Shown piece after piece: positions 15,722 through 23,496 of a stretch of 47,906 bases of DNA. This DNA is from Pseudovibrio flavus (lineage in GTDB: Bacteria; Pseudomonadota; Alphaproteobacteria; Rhizobiales; Stappiaceae): assembly GCF_009711345.1 (NCBI RefSeq), contig NZ_SMMA01000063.1, forward strand, positions 306,765-354,670, in the 5' to 3' direction. Every line of letters starts with the position of its first letter. The stretch's first letter is position 1. The position numbers and the translations under genes are program-made. The notes beneath the pieces were generated by a model that was not told the origin of the DNA, ran no database searches, and saw only the letters and a program-made list of their open reading frames with translations.

Positions 15722-16396
15722 TTAAACGATTGTGTCTGATAGCTTCTTAAGGGCCGAGGTATCCTGCAATGCAATCTGGCCTCTGGACTGATTAATCCAG
15801 TTTCTACGCTGGAACTCCCTTAGTTGACGGGAAATTACCTCTCTTGCTGTTCCAAGCTCTGCTGCCAGTTGCTGGTGCGTACTGACTACGAGATCGTCGT
15901 CTCCAGCAAGTTGAAGCAGTTTATCAGCAAGGCGAATGTCCATGCGCTGAAACGCAATTTCTTCAATTACAAGAAAGAGATCGGTGATGCGCTTTGAGTA
16001 GGCGGAGAAAACAAACTGCCTGAATGTATCTGAGGTTGCTACCAGTTCGTCAAAGACGCTGCGCGGTATAGCTGCAGCAACAATGTCTGTCTCTGCTATT
16101 CCCTCGGCTGAGTAGTCTTCATAGGCCAGCAGGCAAGCTGTTGTTAAAACGCAACTTTCGCCAGCATAAACGCGGTAGAGAACAATCTCGCGTCCGCTTT
16201 CCGAGATTTGCTGAACGCGCACAGTTCCGGATAGCAGGAGCAGCAAATATTCCGGCTTTTTATCTGGTCCGAAAATCACAGTGTCTTTGGAAAGACTTAC
16301 AACAGAACTGCCACTAACCAGTCTATCTCTAATGCCCGCCTCAAGCTTCATAAGGCCGGTAAAACGGTCGATCCAGTTTTCGGTTGCTGTGTTCAT
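15722..16396 (-). CDS. Crp/Fnr family transcriptional regulator with CX5C motif
   Basis: About 224 residues from the second of two adjacent ATGs (16396; AGGGA spacing favours it over 16399 and over the longer 16459 start). The N-terminal cyclic-nucleotide-type beta-roll spans about 20-115, a dimer helix follows, and the C-terminal winged helix-turn-helix has STHQQLAAELGTAREVISRQLREF (about 172-195). It lacks the Fnr [4Fe-4S] cysteine cluster. It has Cys82 and Cys88 in ESCVLTTACLL, a spacing suited to a di- or polysulfide switch. Lying directly upstream of the persulfide dioxygenase, it is the probable regulator of that unit; sulfane-sulfur sensing is a hypothesis. Confidence 0.88.
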   Translation of the reverse strand: MNTATENWIDRFTGLMKLEAGIRDRLVSGSSVVSLSKDTVIFGPDKKPEYLLLLLSGTVRVQQISESGREIVLYRVYAGESCVLTTACLLAYEDYSAEGIAETDIVAAAIPRSVFDELVATSDTFRQFVFSAYSKRITDLFLVIEEIAFQRMDIRLADKLLQLAGDDDLVVSTHQQLAAELGTAREVISRQLREFQRRNWINQSRGQIALQDTSALKKLSDTIV

Positions 16397-16415
16397 CATT
16401 CCCTGCCTGATCCGA

Positions 16416-16444
16416 GCCTGCCCTGCCAAAAAGATAGGGCAGGC
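16416..16444. promoter_or_regulatory. Leader hairpin of the Crp-type regulator
   Basis: GCCTGCCCT (16416-16424) and AGGGCAGGC (16436-16444) form a 9-bp perfect stem, 20 nt upstream of the regulator start. No T-run follows on the minus strand. The ribosome-binding region (CAGGCAGGGA) resembles one arm of the hairpin, so alternative pairing is possible. Confidence 0.45.
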
Positions 16445-16494
16445 CCGATCAAACGACAATGATCTGAAGGTGCTTCTTCAGCAACTCTTCGTCA

Positions 16495-17484
16495 TCAATC
16501 CATGACGATGCGTCCGCCCTTATTGATCTTCATGCGGCGCACGATTTCCTTATCGCGTTCAGCCTTGAAGACATCCTGATCGCGTTCTTTCCAGTTATAA
16601 AAGCCTTGACCAGATCGCATTCCGGTATGGCCTTCTTTAAGGAAGAGATCACCAACTGGGGTCTGCGATGGGCTGCTTGCAGTGCAAAGGTCTGCCCACA
16701 CGGCGTTAGCTCCGGCGCTGTTTTGCAAATCAAGACCAGAAAGATCGGCGTGCTCGAATGGTCCCATAGCAGGAAGACGCGCGGCGTAGCCCTGACGCAT
16801 GATTGTATCGCAAGCCTCTGCTGTTACAAGACCTTTGCCAACAAGGTCTGCAAACTCGCGTAGAATGACGTGCTGAATGCGGGCGAACAGGAAGCCCGGA
16901 ATATCCGGGCAGCGCACTGGCGCTTTTCCGGTTTCTTCCAGTAGCTTGGTCAGCGCTGCGGTTGTTTCTTCGCTGCTCTGATCACCTGGAACAACTTCCA
17001 CCAGCGCCATAAGATGAGCTGGCTGGATGTAGTGCGCCACGCAGAACTTTTCTGGACGCGCCAAACCGTTTTGCAAGTCGCGTGCACAAAGCGCCGATGT
17101 TGTACTTGCAATGATAGTTTCAGGTGAAGAGAGAGCCTCTACCTCTTTGAAAATGCTCTGTTTCTGGTTGAAGTCTTCAACGATTGCTTCAATTACGAAA
17201 CTGGCATTCTTTACAGCACTTGCCAAGTCGCTGGTGCATGTCAGACGAGCCAGTACGCCTTCTTTTTCAGAGGCAGCGGCGAGACCTTCACCTACCAGAA
17301 AGTCAAAAATATCGACGAAGGTTTCCTTCGCTTTTTCAAGGGCTTCTGCGCGGCGTCCCCAAAGCGCAACAGGCTTGCCGCCAAACGCCAAAGAAAACGC
17401 AATCTGCACACCCATTGTACCGGTGCCAAGAACAGCACAGGCACCATTTTCAGCTGATGTAGTTGTATCGTTAAGGGTGCTCAT
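16495..17484 (-). CDS. 3-hydroxyacyl-CoA dehydrogenase family protein
   Basis: About 329 residues from the ATG at 17482-17484, preceded by GGGAGAAG; the frame is open to 17496. The N-terminal Rossmann domain has AVLGTGTMGVQIAFSLAFGGKPVALWGRR (GxGxMG near residue 20-25). The catalytic segment is FCVAHYIQPAHLMALVEVVPG, with the His of the usual HFxxP motif, followed by the C-terminal helical domain with GFLFARIQHVILREFADLVGKG. This single-domain form fits 3-hydroxybutyryl-CoA dehydrogenase-like enzymes using NAD(H). It stands alone, with no thiolase or enoyl-CoA hydratase beside it, so its pathway is not evident. Confidence 0.88.
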   Translation of the reverse strand: MSTLNDTTTSAENGACAVLGTGTMGVQIAFSLAFGGKPVALWGRRAEALEKAKETFVDIFDFLVGEGLAAASEKEGVLARLTCTSDLASAVKNASFVIEAIVEDFNQKQSIFKEVEALSSPETIIASTTSALCARDLQNGLARPEKFCVAHYIQPAHLMALVEVVPGDQSSEETTAALTKLLEETGKAPVRCPDIPGFLFARIQHVILREFADLVGKGLVTAEACDTIMRQGYAARLPAMGPFEHADLSGLDLQNSAGANAVWADLCTASSPSQTPVGDLFLKEGHTGMRSGQGFYNWKERDQDVFKAERDKEIVRRMKINKGGRIVMD

Positions 17485-17702
17485 GTCTTCTCCCAAAGTG
17501 ATAAGCCCTGATAGTGCCTCTAGGGCTATTACCGGAACCTTCTAGCGTCCACTTAGGGTAAACGCGCAGGGGCAATTCCTGTTTTCAATTCCGGCTTTGG
17601 GCGGTCTCGTCAAATTGTCGTCAACCTTAGGGCTATCTATTTCATTGGGCATAAGATTTTTTTGCTAGTCTAGGTGCGGCTATCAAATTTAGGAGAACGG
17701 CA

Positions 17703-18425
17703 ATGATTGAAGAAATAACCGGCCGCCCTGAAGGTACCTATGAATTCCGCTTTACCGGCACCATTAGTCGCGATGATTATGAGAAAGTCCTCGTACCGCG
17801 CCTGCAAGCCGCGTTCGACAATGGAGAGCACGTAAAGGTTCTGGCCCATTTGGACGAAGGCTTTGAAGGCTATGACCTCAAAGCAGCGTGGGATGACACC
17901 TATCTTGGTTTGCACCACTGGCATGGTTTTGAGCGCATAGCAGTCGTTACAGACACTGGTTGGGTTCGCAATGCTATCCATGCGATGGCGCTGATGATGC
18001 CGTGTCCCGTTCAGGTTTTCTCCAACAGCCGTTTGGATGAAGCACGGCTGTGGCTGAGCGAGTCTATGGGTAGCATTCATGCCAAGGTGGAAGATGGCAT
18101 CTTGAAATTGACCATGCTTGGTAAGCTAGAACCTTCTTCCTACGATAATATCGAAGAAGACCTAAACCGCTACTTCTCCAGTGAAGACAACAACAAGCTA
18201 CTGATTGATCTAAGGGAATTTGAAGGTTGGGAAGGCTTGAGTGCATTCTCTGAGCACCTTGCACTGGTACGCAAGAACCGGAAATTTCCTGACCGCGTTG
18301 CAGTTGTAGGAAACAAACGCTGGCAGCACGTGGCCGAAAGCGTGTTTGCGGTAATTCTTCATGCCAAGGTGGCATATTTCCGCGGAGATGCTGTTAAAGA
18401 AGCCGAAAGCTGGCTGAAAAGCTAA
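17703..18425 (+). CDS. Two-domain SpoIIAA-like (STAS-fold) protein
   Basis: A 240-residue soluble protein made of two divergent copies of the SpoIIAA-like (DUF3478) domain. Copy 1 covers about residues 1-118 (SRDDYEKVLVPRLQAAF, then ERIAVVTDTGWVRNAI, ending DEARLWLS). Copy 2 covers about 124-240 (SSYDNIEEDLNRYFSS, then DRVAVVGNKRWQHVAE, ending KEAESWLKS). Most members of the family are single-domain proteins of about 120 residues with unknown, possibly lipid- or membrane-linked roles. TTAGGAG precedes the ATG. It is monocistronic with its own terminator. Confidence 0.85.
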   Translation: MIEEITGRPEGTYEFRFTGTISRDDYEKVLVPRLQAAFDNGEHVKVLAHLDEGFEGYDLKAAWDDTYLGLHHWHGFERIAVVTDTGWVRNAIHAMALMMPCPVQVFSNSRLDEARLWLSESMGSIHAKVEDGILKLTMLGKLEPSSYDNIEEDLNRYFSSEDNNKLLIDLREFEGWEGLSAFSEHLALVRKNRKFPDRVAVVGNKRWQHVAESVFAVILHAKVAYFRGDAVKEAESWLKS

Positions 18426-18431
18426 ACATGA

Positions 18432-18466
18432 AAAGCTCGCGCTGCAGAGTTGGCGCGAGCTTTCCC
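18432..18466. terminator. Bidirectional terminator
   Basis: AAAGCTCGCGC (18432-18442) and GCGCGAGCTTT (18453-18463) form an 11-bp stem with a 10-nt loop, between the convergent SpoIIAA-like and deaminase genes. T-rich sequence flanks it on both strands. Confidence 0.88.
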
Positions 18467-18476
18467 TTGAATACTT

Positions 18477-19772
18477 TTATTCCGCTGAAACAGGGTGGTA
18501 ATCCGCAGCGTTCACTGTCTGTGGCCGTCCGTCCAGAGCAAGTGTGCTTAGACGCGGTTCGGAACGGGCAATAACGCGCCCTTTTCTAACCACCGCCAGC
18601 CTATTTGGTTTCAGGCGTATTGCTTCAATCGGGTCTTTCGCTTGCAGCAAAACAAAATCTGCATTGCAGCCAACTTCAACACCATAGCCATCAAGATGCA
18701 TGATCTTGGCCGGATTATGCGTAATTGCATCAAAGGCATAGCGCATGTCATCTCTTGATGTCATCTGAGAGACGTGCAGCCCCATGCTGGCAACTTCAAG
18801 CATGTCTGCATTGCCGAGCGAGTACCATGGGTCCATCACACAATCATGACCGTAGGCTACATTGATACCGTAGCCACGCATCTCTGGCACACGGGTTTGG
18901 CCTCTCCGTTTCGGATAGGTGTCATGGCGGCCCTGAATGACGATATTGATCAGCGGGTTCGCGGTCGCTGAAACCTCTGCCTCCGCCATCAAAGGCAGGA
19001 GTTTGGAGACGTAGTAATTGTCCATGGAGTGCATGGAGGTAAGGTGAGAGCCGTTTACGCGGCCTTGCAAACCGAGCCGCTGGGTCTCGTAGATCAACGC
19101 TTCGATATGGCGAGACATTGGATCGTCGGTCTCATCACAGTGAATGTCCACCAGCAAACCGCGATCGGCTGCGATCTCGCAAAGATCCTTCATTGAGCGA
19201 GCGCCATCTGCCATTGTCCGCTCGAAGTGGGGAATGCCGCCGACCACATCAACGCCCATATCCAATGCGCGTTCTAGATTCTTTTGCGCTGTCGGGTAGC
19301 GGTAGTAGCCATCTTGCGGGAAAGCTACCAGCTGAAGGTCGATATACGGCGCAACTTTCTTCTTCACCTCAAGAAGCGCTTCAACCCCGATAAGGCTGTC
19401 ATGGCAAACGTCAACGTGCGTGCGAATTGCTAATAGCCCTTGAGAGACCGCCAGATCGCAGTAGCGAAGGGCGCGCTCAACCACCGCCTCTACGGTTAGT
19501 AGCGGCTTTAGTTCCCCCCAAAGCTGGATGCCTTCCAGCAGTGTTCCGCTTCGATTTAGCCGTGGCAGGCCAAGGGAGAGCGTTGCATCCATATGGAAGT
19601 GAACGTCTACGAACGGCGGGCAAACAAGATAGCCTCCGGCATCGATAACCGTTCCTGCTTCCTGAGTGATCCCGCGCTCGATGGCCGTAATGCGACCGCT
19701 GGATACTGCGATGTCTACACCGATCTCGCCAGAAGCGAGCGTTGCGTTTTTGACCAGTAGATCAAGAGACAT
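18477..19772 (-). CDS. codA: Cytosine deaminase-like amidohydrolase
   Basis: A 431-residue amidohydrolase barrel. The metal and catalytic residues of E. coli CodA are at equivalent places: HxH in FVDVHFHMD (58 and 60), HCDE (His211, Glu214), HLTSMHSMDN (His243) and GHDCVMDPW (Asp310), all offset by three from the E. coli numbering. It therefore deaminates cytosine or a related pyrimidine or N-containing ring; creatinine or isoguanine cannot be excluded. It is the last gene of an operon with a BMP-type nucleoside ABC importer and starts 34 nt after the last permease, which supports a role in nucleobase salvage. Confidence 0.85.
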   Translation of the reverse strand: MSLDLLVKNATLASGEIGVDIAVSSGRITAIERGITQEAGTVIDAGGYLVCPPFVDVHFHMDATLSLGLPRLNRSGTLLEGIQLWGELKPLLTVEAVVERALRYCDLAVSQGLLAIRTHVDVCHDSLIGVEALLEVKKKVAPYIDLQLVAFPQDGYYRYPTAQKNLERALDMGVDVVGGIPHFERTMADGARSMKDLCEIAADRGLLVDIHCDETDDPMSRHIEALIYETQRLGLQGRVNGSHLTSMHSMDNYYVSKLLPLMAEAEVSATANPLINIVIQGRHDTYPKRRGQTRVPEMRGYGINVAYGHDCVMDPWYSLGNADMLEVASMGLHVSQMTSRDDMRYAFDAITHNPAKIMHLDGYGVEVGCNADFVLLQAKDPIEAIRLKPNRLAVVRKGRVIARSEPRLSTLALDGRPQTVNAADYHPVSAE

Positions 19773-19806
19773 AATGGTGTCCTCTTATTAGGCTGCCGAG
19801 CAGTAC

Positions 19807-20748
19807 TCAGCGCTGGCCGGGGAAGTAAGGTTGTAGCAATGCGCGCGGGTAGTCTGCTTTGCGGGCAACGAGTACAAGCGCGATGATAGAAAGGACATAC
19901 GGAACCATCAAGAAAACCTGAGAGGGAACCGCTGCGCCTACTTCGTTCTGCAAACGGATTTGGAAAGCGTCAAACGCGCCGAATAGCAGCGCACCGAGCA
20001 GAGCCTTTCCGGGTCTCCATGAGGCAAACACCACAAGCGCAATGCAAATCCAGCCGCGGCCGTTGATCATGCCAAAGAAGAACGCATCAAACGCCGACAT
20101 GGTGAGAAATGCCCCGCCCAGTGCCATGAGCGCGGACCCTGCCATGATCGCGCCAATGCGCAGGCCGTAGACCGATAGCCCTTGTGCTTCGACAGCGGCG
20201 GGGTTGTCTCCAACGGCGCGGATCGCAAGACCAAGAGGCGTCCTGTAGAGAACAAAGGCTACCGCCAGCACCATAAACAGCGCAAGGAACGTCATTGCCG
20301 TTTGGCTAAAGAGTGCTTCGCCAATGAATGGTAGATCGCTGAGCATTGGAATATCCAATGGCTTGAATGCCTCGATACGCGGCGGGGACGTTACATCTGG
20401 CAGAGCAGTTCTGTAGGTGTAGTAGCTTGCAGCCGTTGCAAACATTGTAATGCCTAAACCGGAGACGTGCTGAGACAGGCCAAGAGGCACTGTCAAAATG
20501 CCATGCACGAGACCGAATAGCGCTCCGCAGCCTGCGGCAACAGCAACCCCGCCCCATAGGCTTGCGCCCAGCCAAACGGCCATCCAGCCAGACATAGCAC
20601 CAACAACGAAGATGCCTTCAATACCGAGGTTTAGCACCCCGGCCCGCTCACAGATAAGCGCGCCCAAAACACCGAAGATCAATGGCGTTGCGATGCGGAT
20701 GGCGGCTTGCCAGAAACTCGCGTTGAGGAGGATGTCTAGATACTCCAT
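19807..20748 (-). CDS. Nucleoside/nucleobase ABC transporter permease (BMP-linked, second permease)
   Basis: A 313-residue BPD_transp_2 family permease with about 8-9 membrane segments. Typical stretches are ERAGVLNLGIEGIFVVGAMSGW near residue 35-55, GLAIRAVGDNPAAVEAQGLSVYGLRIGAIMAGSALMALGGAFL in the middle, and RGWICIALVVFASWRPGKALLGALLFG near the C-terminus. It starts immediately after the stop of the first permease. It forms the heterodimeric membrane channel of a NupNOPQ/RnsABCD-type importer. Confidence 0.92.
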   Translation of the reverse strand: MEYLDILLNASFWQAAIRIATPLIFGVLGALICERAGVLNLGIEGIFVVGAMSGWMAVWLGASLWGGVAVAAGCGALFGLVHGILTVPLGLSQHVSGLGITMFATAASYYTYRTALPDVTSPPRIEAFKPLDIPMLSDLPFIGEALFSQTAMTFLALFMVLAVAFVLYRTPLGLAIRAVGDNPAAVEAQGLSVYGLRIGAIMAGSALMALGGAFLTMSAFDAFFFGMINGRGWICIALVVFASWRPGKALLGALLFGAFDAFQIRLQNEVGAAVPSQVFLMVPYVLSIIALVLVARKADYPRALLQPYFPGQR

Positions 20749-20749
20749 C

Positions 20750-21841
20750 TCAGATCTCCTTCTCTCGGGCCGCTTTGGGCAAACGCGGGGTGATGAAACG
20801 GATTTTGTAACGAACGAATACGCTGGAGATCAGAACGCAGAGCAGCGATAGGGCAACCACGAGGTCTGCGATGTAGTTGGAAACGCTCATGGCGCGGCTC
20901 ATGCTATCAGCGCCAACAAAGACCGCCGCGATGAAAACAGCAGCGACGATTACGCCGATAGGCGATAAGCCCGCCAGCATAGCCACCACGATGCCAGAGT
21001 AGCCAAAGCCCGGCGAAATGTCGGAGGTAAGATATCCCTTAAGGCCTGCCACTTCGCTAACGCCTGCTAGGCCAGCCATAGCACCAGAAATCAAACCGAC
21101 CTTTATGTAAGTTGCGGTAACAGGAATGCCAGCGTGGCGCGCAGCGGATACGTTTTCACCAAGTGCGCGCATTTCAAAACCCCAGACACTGCGGGTCATG
21201 ATGATGTAGAGCAGGAGTGCAGCGCCGAGCGCAATGATAAGGCCCCAATGCACGCGCATTCGGGCAAACAACTTTGGAAGCGTAGCCTCTGGAGACATAG
21301 GCTCTGACTGCGGCCAACCCATGCCCATTGGGTCCTTCATTGGCCCTTCCAGCATCATTTGTACAAAAAGCAAAATAATGAAGTTGAGCAGAAGCGTGGT
21401 GACGACTTCGTCCGCTCCTAGCTTTGTCTTCATCAGCGTAGGAACCAGCATCAGCAGCCCGCCAGCGAGCATGCCGCTAAGCATGACAAGCGGGATCATT
21501 ATGGCAGGCGGCGCGTTGATTGCACCCGACCCTATGGCAACCGCAGCTAAGGCTCCCACATAAAGCTGACCTTCCGCCCCGATATTCCAGAGTTTTGCTT
21601 TAAAGGCGACAGCAGCAGCCAGTCCTGTGAGGATGAGCGGCGTTGCTCTCGTCAAAAGCTCGGAGACCGCAAAGGCAGAACCGAATGCCCCTTTCCACAT
21701 GCTGACATAGGCCGAGCTGATATCAGCGCCAGCAGCGTAAAGAGGTATGGCGGCGAGTCCAAGGGCCGCGACCGCAGCCAAGACCGGTACGAAGAAGGCG
21801 TAGAGATGGGAAACGTTTTGGCGTGGCTCAATGCGGATCAT
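20750..21841 (-). CDS. Nucleoside/nucleobase ABC transporter permease (BMP-linked, first permease)
   Basis: A 363-residue permease of the same family as the next gene, with a longer N-terminus. Typical stretches are FKAKLWNIGAEGQLYVGALAAVAIGSG, TKLGADEVVTTLLLNFIILLFVQMMLEGP and GENVSAARHAGIPVTATYIKVGLISGAMAGLAGVSEV. The start codon overlaps the stop of the ATPase gene (ATGA), so both are translationally coupled. Confidence 0.92.
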   Translation of the reverse strand: MIRIEPRQNVSHLYAFFVPVLAAVAALGLAAIPLYAAGADISSAYVSMWKGAFGSAFAVSELLTRATPLILTGLAAAVAFKAKLWNIGAEGQLYVGALAAVAIGSGAINAPPAIMIPLVMLSGMLAGGLLMLVPTLMKTKLGADEVVTTLLLNFIILLFVQMMLEGPMKDPMGMGWPQSEPMSPEATLPKLFARMRVHWGLIIALGAALLLYIIMTRSVWGFEMRALGENVSAARHAGIPVTATYIKVGLISGAMAGLAGVSEVAGLKGYLTSDISPGFGYSGIVVAMLAGLSPIGVIVAAVFIAAVFVGADSMSRAMSVSNYIADLVVALSLLCVLISSVFVRYKIRFITPRLPKAAREKEI

Positions 21842-23388
21842 CCTGCCAACTCCTTGTTTGCCGGGTGACCGGCCATCATTAGGCCAAGCCTCTGTTTATC
21901 TAGTGTTTCTGTCGGAGCAGGTGCAGAGATCTGTCCTCTATGGATTACAGCAATGCTGTCACAAATGCGGAGCAGCTCATCGAGATCCTCAGAGATGACT
22001 AGAACAGCGGCGCCCCTGTCTCTTGCCGCTATCAAACGACGATGCACCTCTGCTGTCGCGCCAACATCAAGGCCGCGGCTAGGTTGAGCGGCCAGAACGA
22101 CCTGCGGTTCCTGATCCAGAGTGCGGGCAAGAACGATTTTCTGGATGTTACCCCCGGATAGAAGGCGTGCTCGTGCGGATGGCCCCGGGCAGCGAATGTC
22201 GTAGGCTTGAATTGCTTCTACCGCGCGCTTCTTGATCTCACCAAAGCGCAGCATGCCGAAGCGCGAATATGCAGGCGAGCGTATTTCCTCGATAACCAGA
22301 TTATCAGCAACGCTCATAGCACCGACGATACCGTCATGATGGCGATCCTCAGGAATGCGGGCAACGCCTTGTTTGATGACGCCTGCAGCATTGCGCGATA
22401 GGGGCGTTCCATGAAGTTCGACGGCTCCAGATGTCGGTTGTTCCAGGCCGGATAGCAGTTTGGAGAGTGTGCCCTGCCCGTTACCAGAAACACCGGCAAG
22501 ACCGAGGATCTCTCCAGAGCGAAGGGAAAAGTCTACGTTGCTTAGCGCCTCGCGTCCCGTTCCTGCACTTACTCCGCGGAACATGAGAGTGGCAGGCCCC
22601 GGTGTTGCCGCATCACGGGTAGGTACGTCTACACTGTGGCCAACCATCAGGTCAGCAAGCAGATTGCGGTCGCAAATTGAGGTTTCAAGATCGGCTACGA
22701 GTTCCCCATGGCGCAGTACCAGAACACGGTCTGAAGCGCTTAGAACCTCAGCCATCTTGTGGGAGATGAAGATGATGCCGAGGCCGTTCGCCGCAAGTAG
22801 CTCAAGCGTTTTGAATAGTCCCTCAGATTCCTGCGGCGTGAGAACCGCCGTTGGTTCATCAAGAACGAGGATGCGGGCATCGCGATAGAGCGCCTTCAAA
22901 ATTTCAACGCGCTGCCGTTCACCAACAGCCAGCTTGGAAACTTGCTGGTTGAGGTCCACCTCAAGCCCTGACTTGGCCATCAGCGCTTGCAGTTTAGTGC
23001 GAGCAGCTTTTCGGCTCCATCTTGGCTTCAAAAGGGGTTCGGTTCCCAAGAGAATATTATCAAGGGCGCTAAGGTTCTCAGCGAGGGTGAAATGCTGGTG
23101 AACCATGCCGATACCAGAGGCAAGAGCAGCGTGCGGAGTGCCAGGTTCCAGCGCTTCCAACGTACCCTCGGAACTTTGCACCCAAATGCCGCCTTCGTCT
23201 GCCACATAGTGACCGAACAAAATGTTCATCAGGGTCGTTTTACCTGCCCCGTTTTCACCCAGTAAGGCAATAATCTCGCCCGAATACAGGTCAAGGCTGA
23301 TATCGGAGTTGGCGATCAGCGGCCCGAACCGTTTGGTAATGGCCTGCAATGAAAGCAGCGGGGTCCGCTCCCCTTCCTGCTGTGTCAT
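21838..23388 (-). CDS. Nucleoside/nucleobase ABC transporter ATPase (double NBD)
   Basis: A 516-residue protein with two fused nucleotide-binding domains, like NupO/RbsA. NBD1 has Walker A GENGAGKTTL, signature LAVGERQRVE and Walker B ILVLDEPTAVL. NBD2 is degenerate in Walker A (GVSGNGQGTL, no GKS/T) and Walker B (VVLAAQPSRGLD, no acidic DE pair) but keeps LSGGNIQK. This asymmetry is usual for the family: only NBD1 is expected to hydrolyse ATP efficiently. It is preceded by an attenuator-like terminator after the binding-protein gene. Confidence 0.93.
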   Translation of the reverse strand: MTQQEGERTPLLSLQAITKRFGPLIANSDISLDLYSGEIIALLGENGAGKTTLMNILFGHYVADEGGIWVQSSEGTLEALEPGTPHAALASGIGMVHQHFTLAENLSALDNILLGTEPLLKPRWSRKAARTKLQALMAKSGLEVDLNQQVSKLAVGERQRVEILKALYRDARILVLDEPTAVLTPQESEGLFKTLELLAANGLGIIFISHKMAEVLSASDRVLVLRHGELVADLETSICDRNLLADLMVGHSVDVPTRDAATPGPATLMFRGVSAGTGREALSNVDFSLRSGEILGLAGVSGNGQGTLSKLLSGLEQPTSGAVELHGTPLSRNAAGVIKQGVARIPEDRHHDGIVGAMSVADNLVIEEIRSPAYSRFGMLRFGEIKKRAVEAIQAYDIRCPGPSARARLLSGGNIQKIVLARTLDQEPQVVLAAQPSRGLDVGATAEVHRRLIAARDRGAAVLVISEDLDELLRICDSIAVIHRGQISAPAPTETLDKQRLGLMMAGHPANKELAG

Positions 23389-23457
23389 GAGCCCTCTTTA
23401 AACAACAGCTGAATTCATAAGTTAGCGTCCCAATCTCGCAAAAGCGTAAGGACGCGG

Positions 23458-23486
23458 AAAAATGGCCGGGGACTGACCCGGCCATT
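23458..23486 (-). terminator. Attenuator between BMP binding protein and ATPase genes
   Basis: AATGGCCGGG (23461-23470) and CCCGGCCATT (23477-23486) form a 10-bp stem with a 6-nt loop. On the minus strand it is followed by TTTTT (23462-23458). It lies 10 nt after the binding-protein stop and probably lowers read-through into the ATPase and permeases, giving binding protein in excess. Confidence 0.85.
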
Positions 23487-23496
23487 GATGCTTTGA

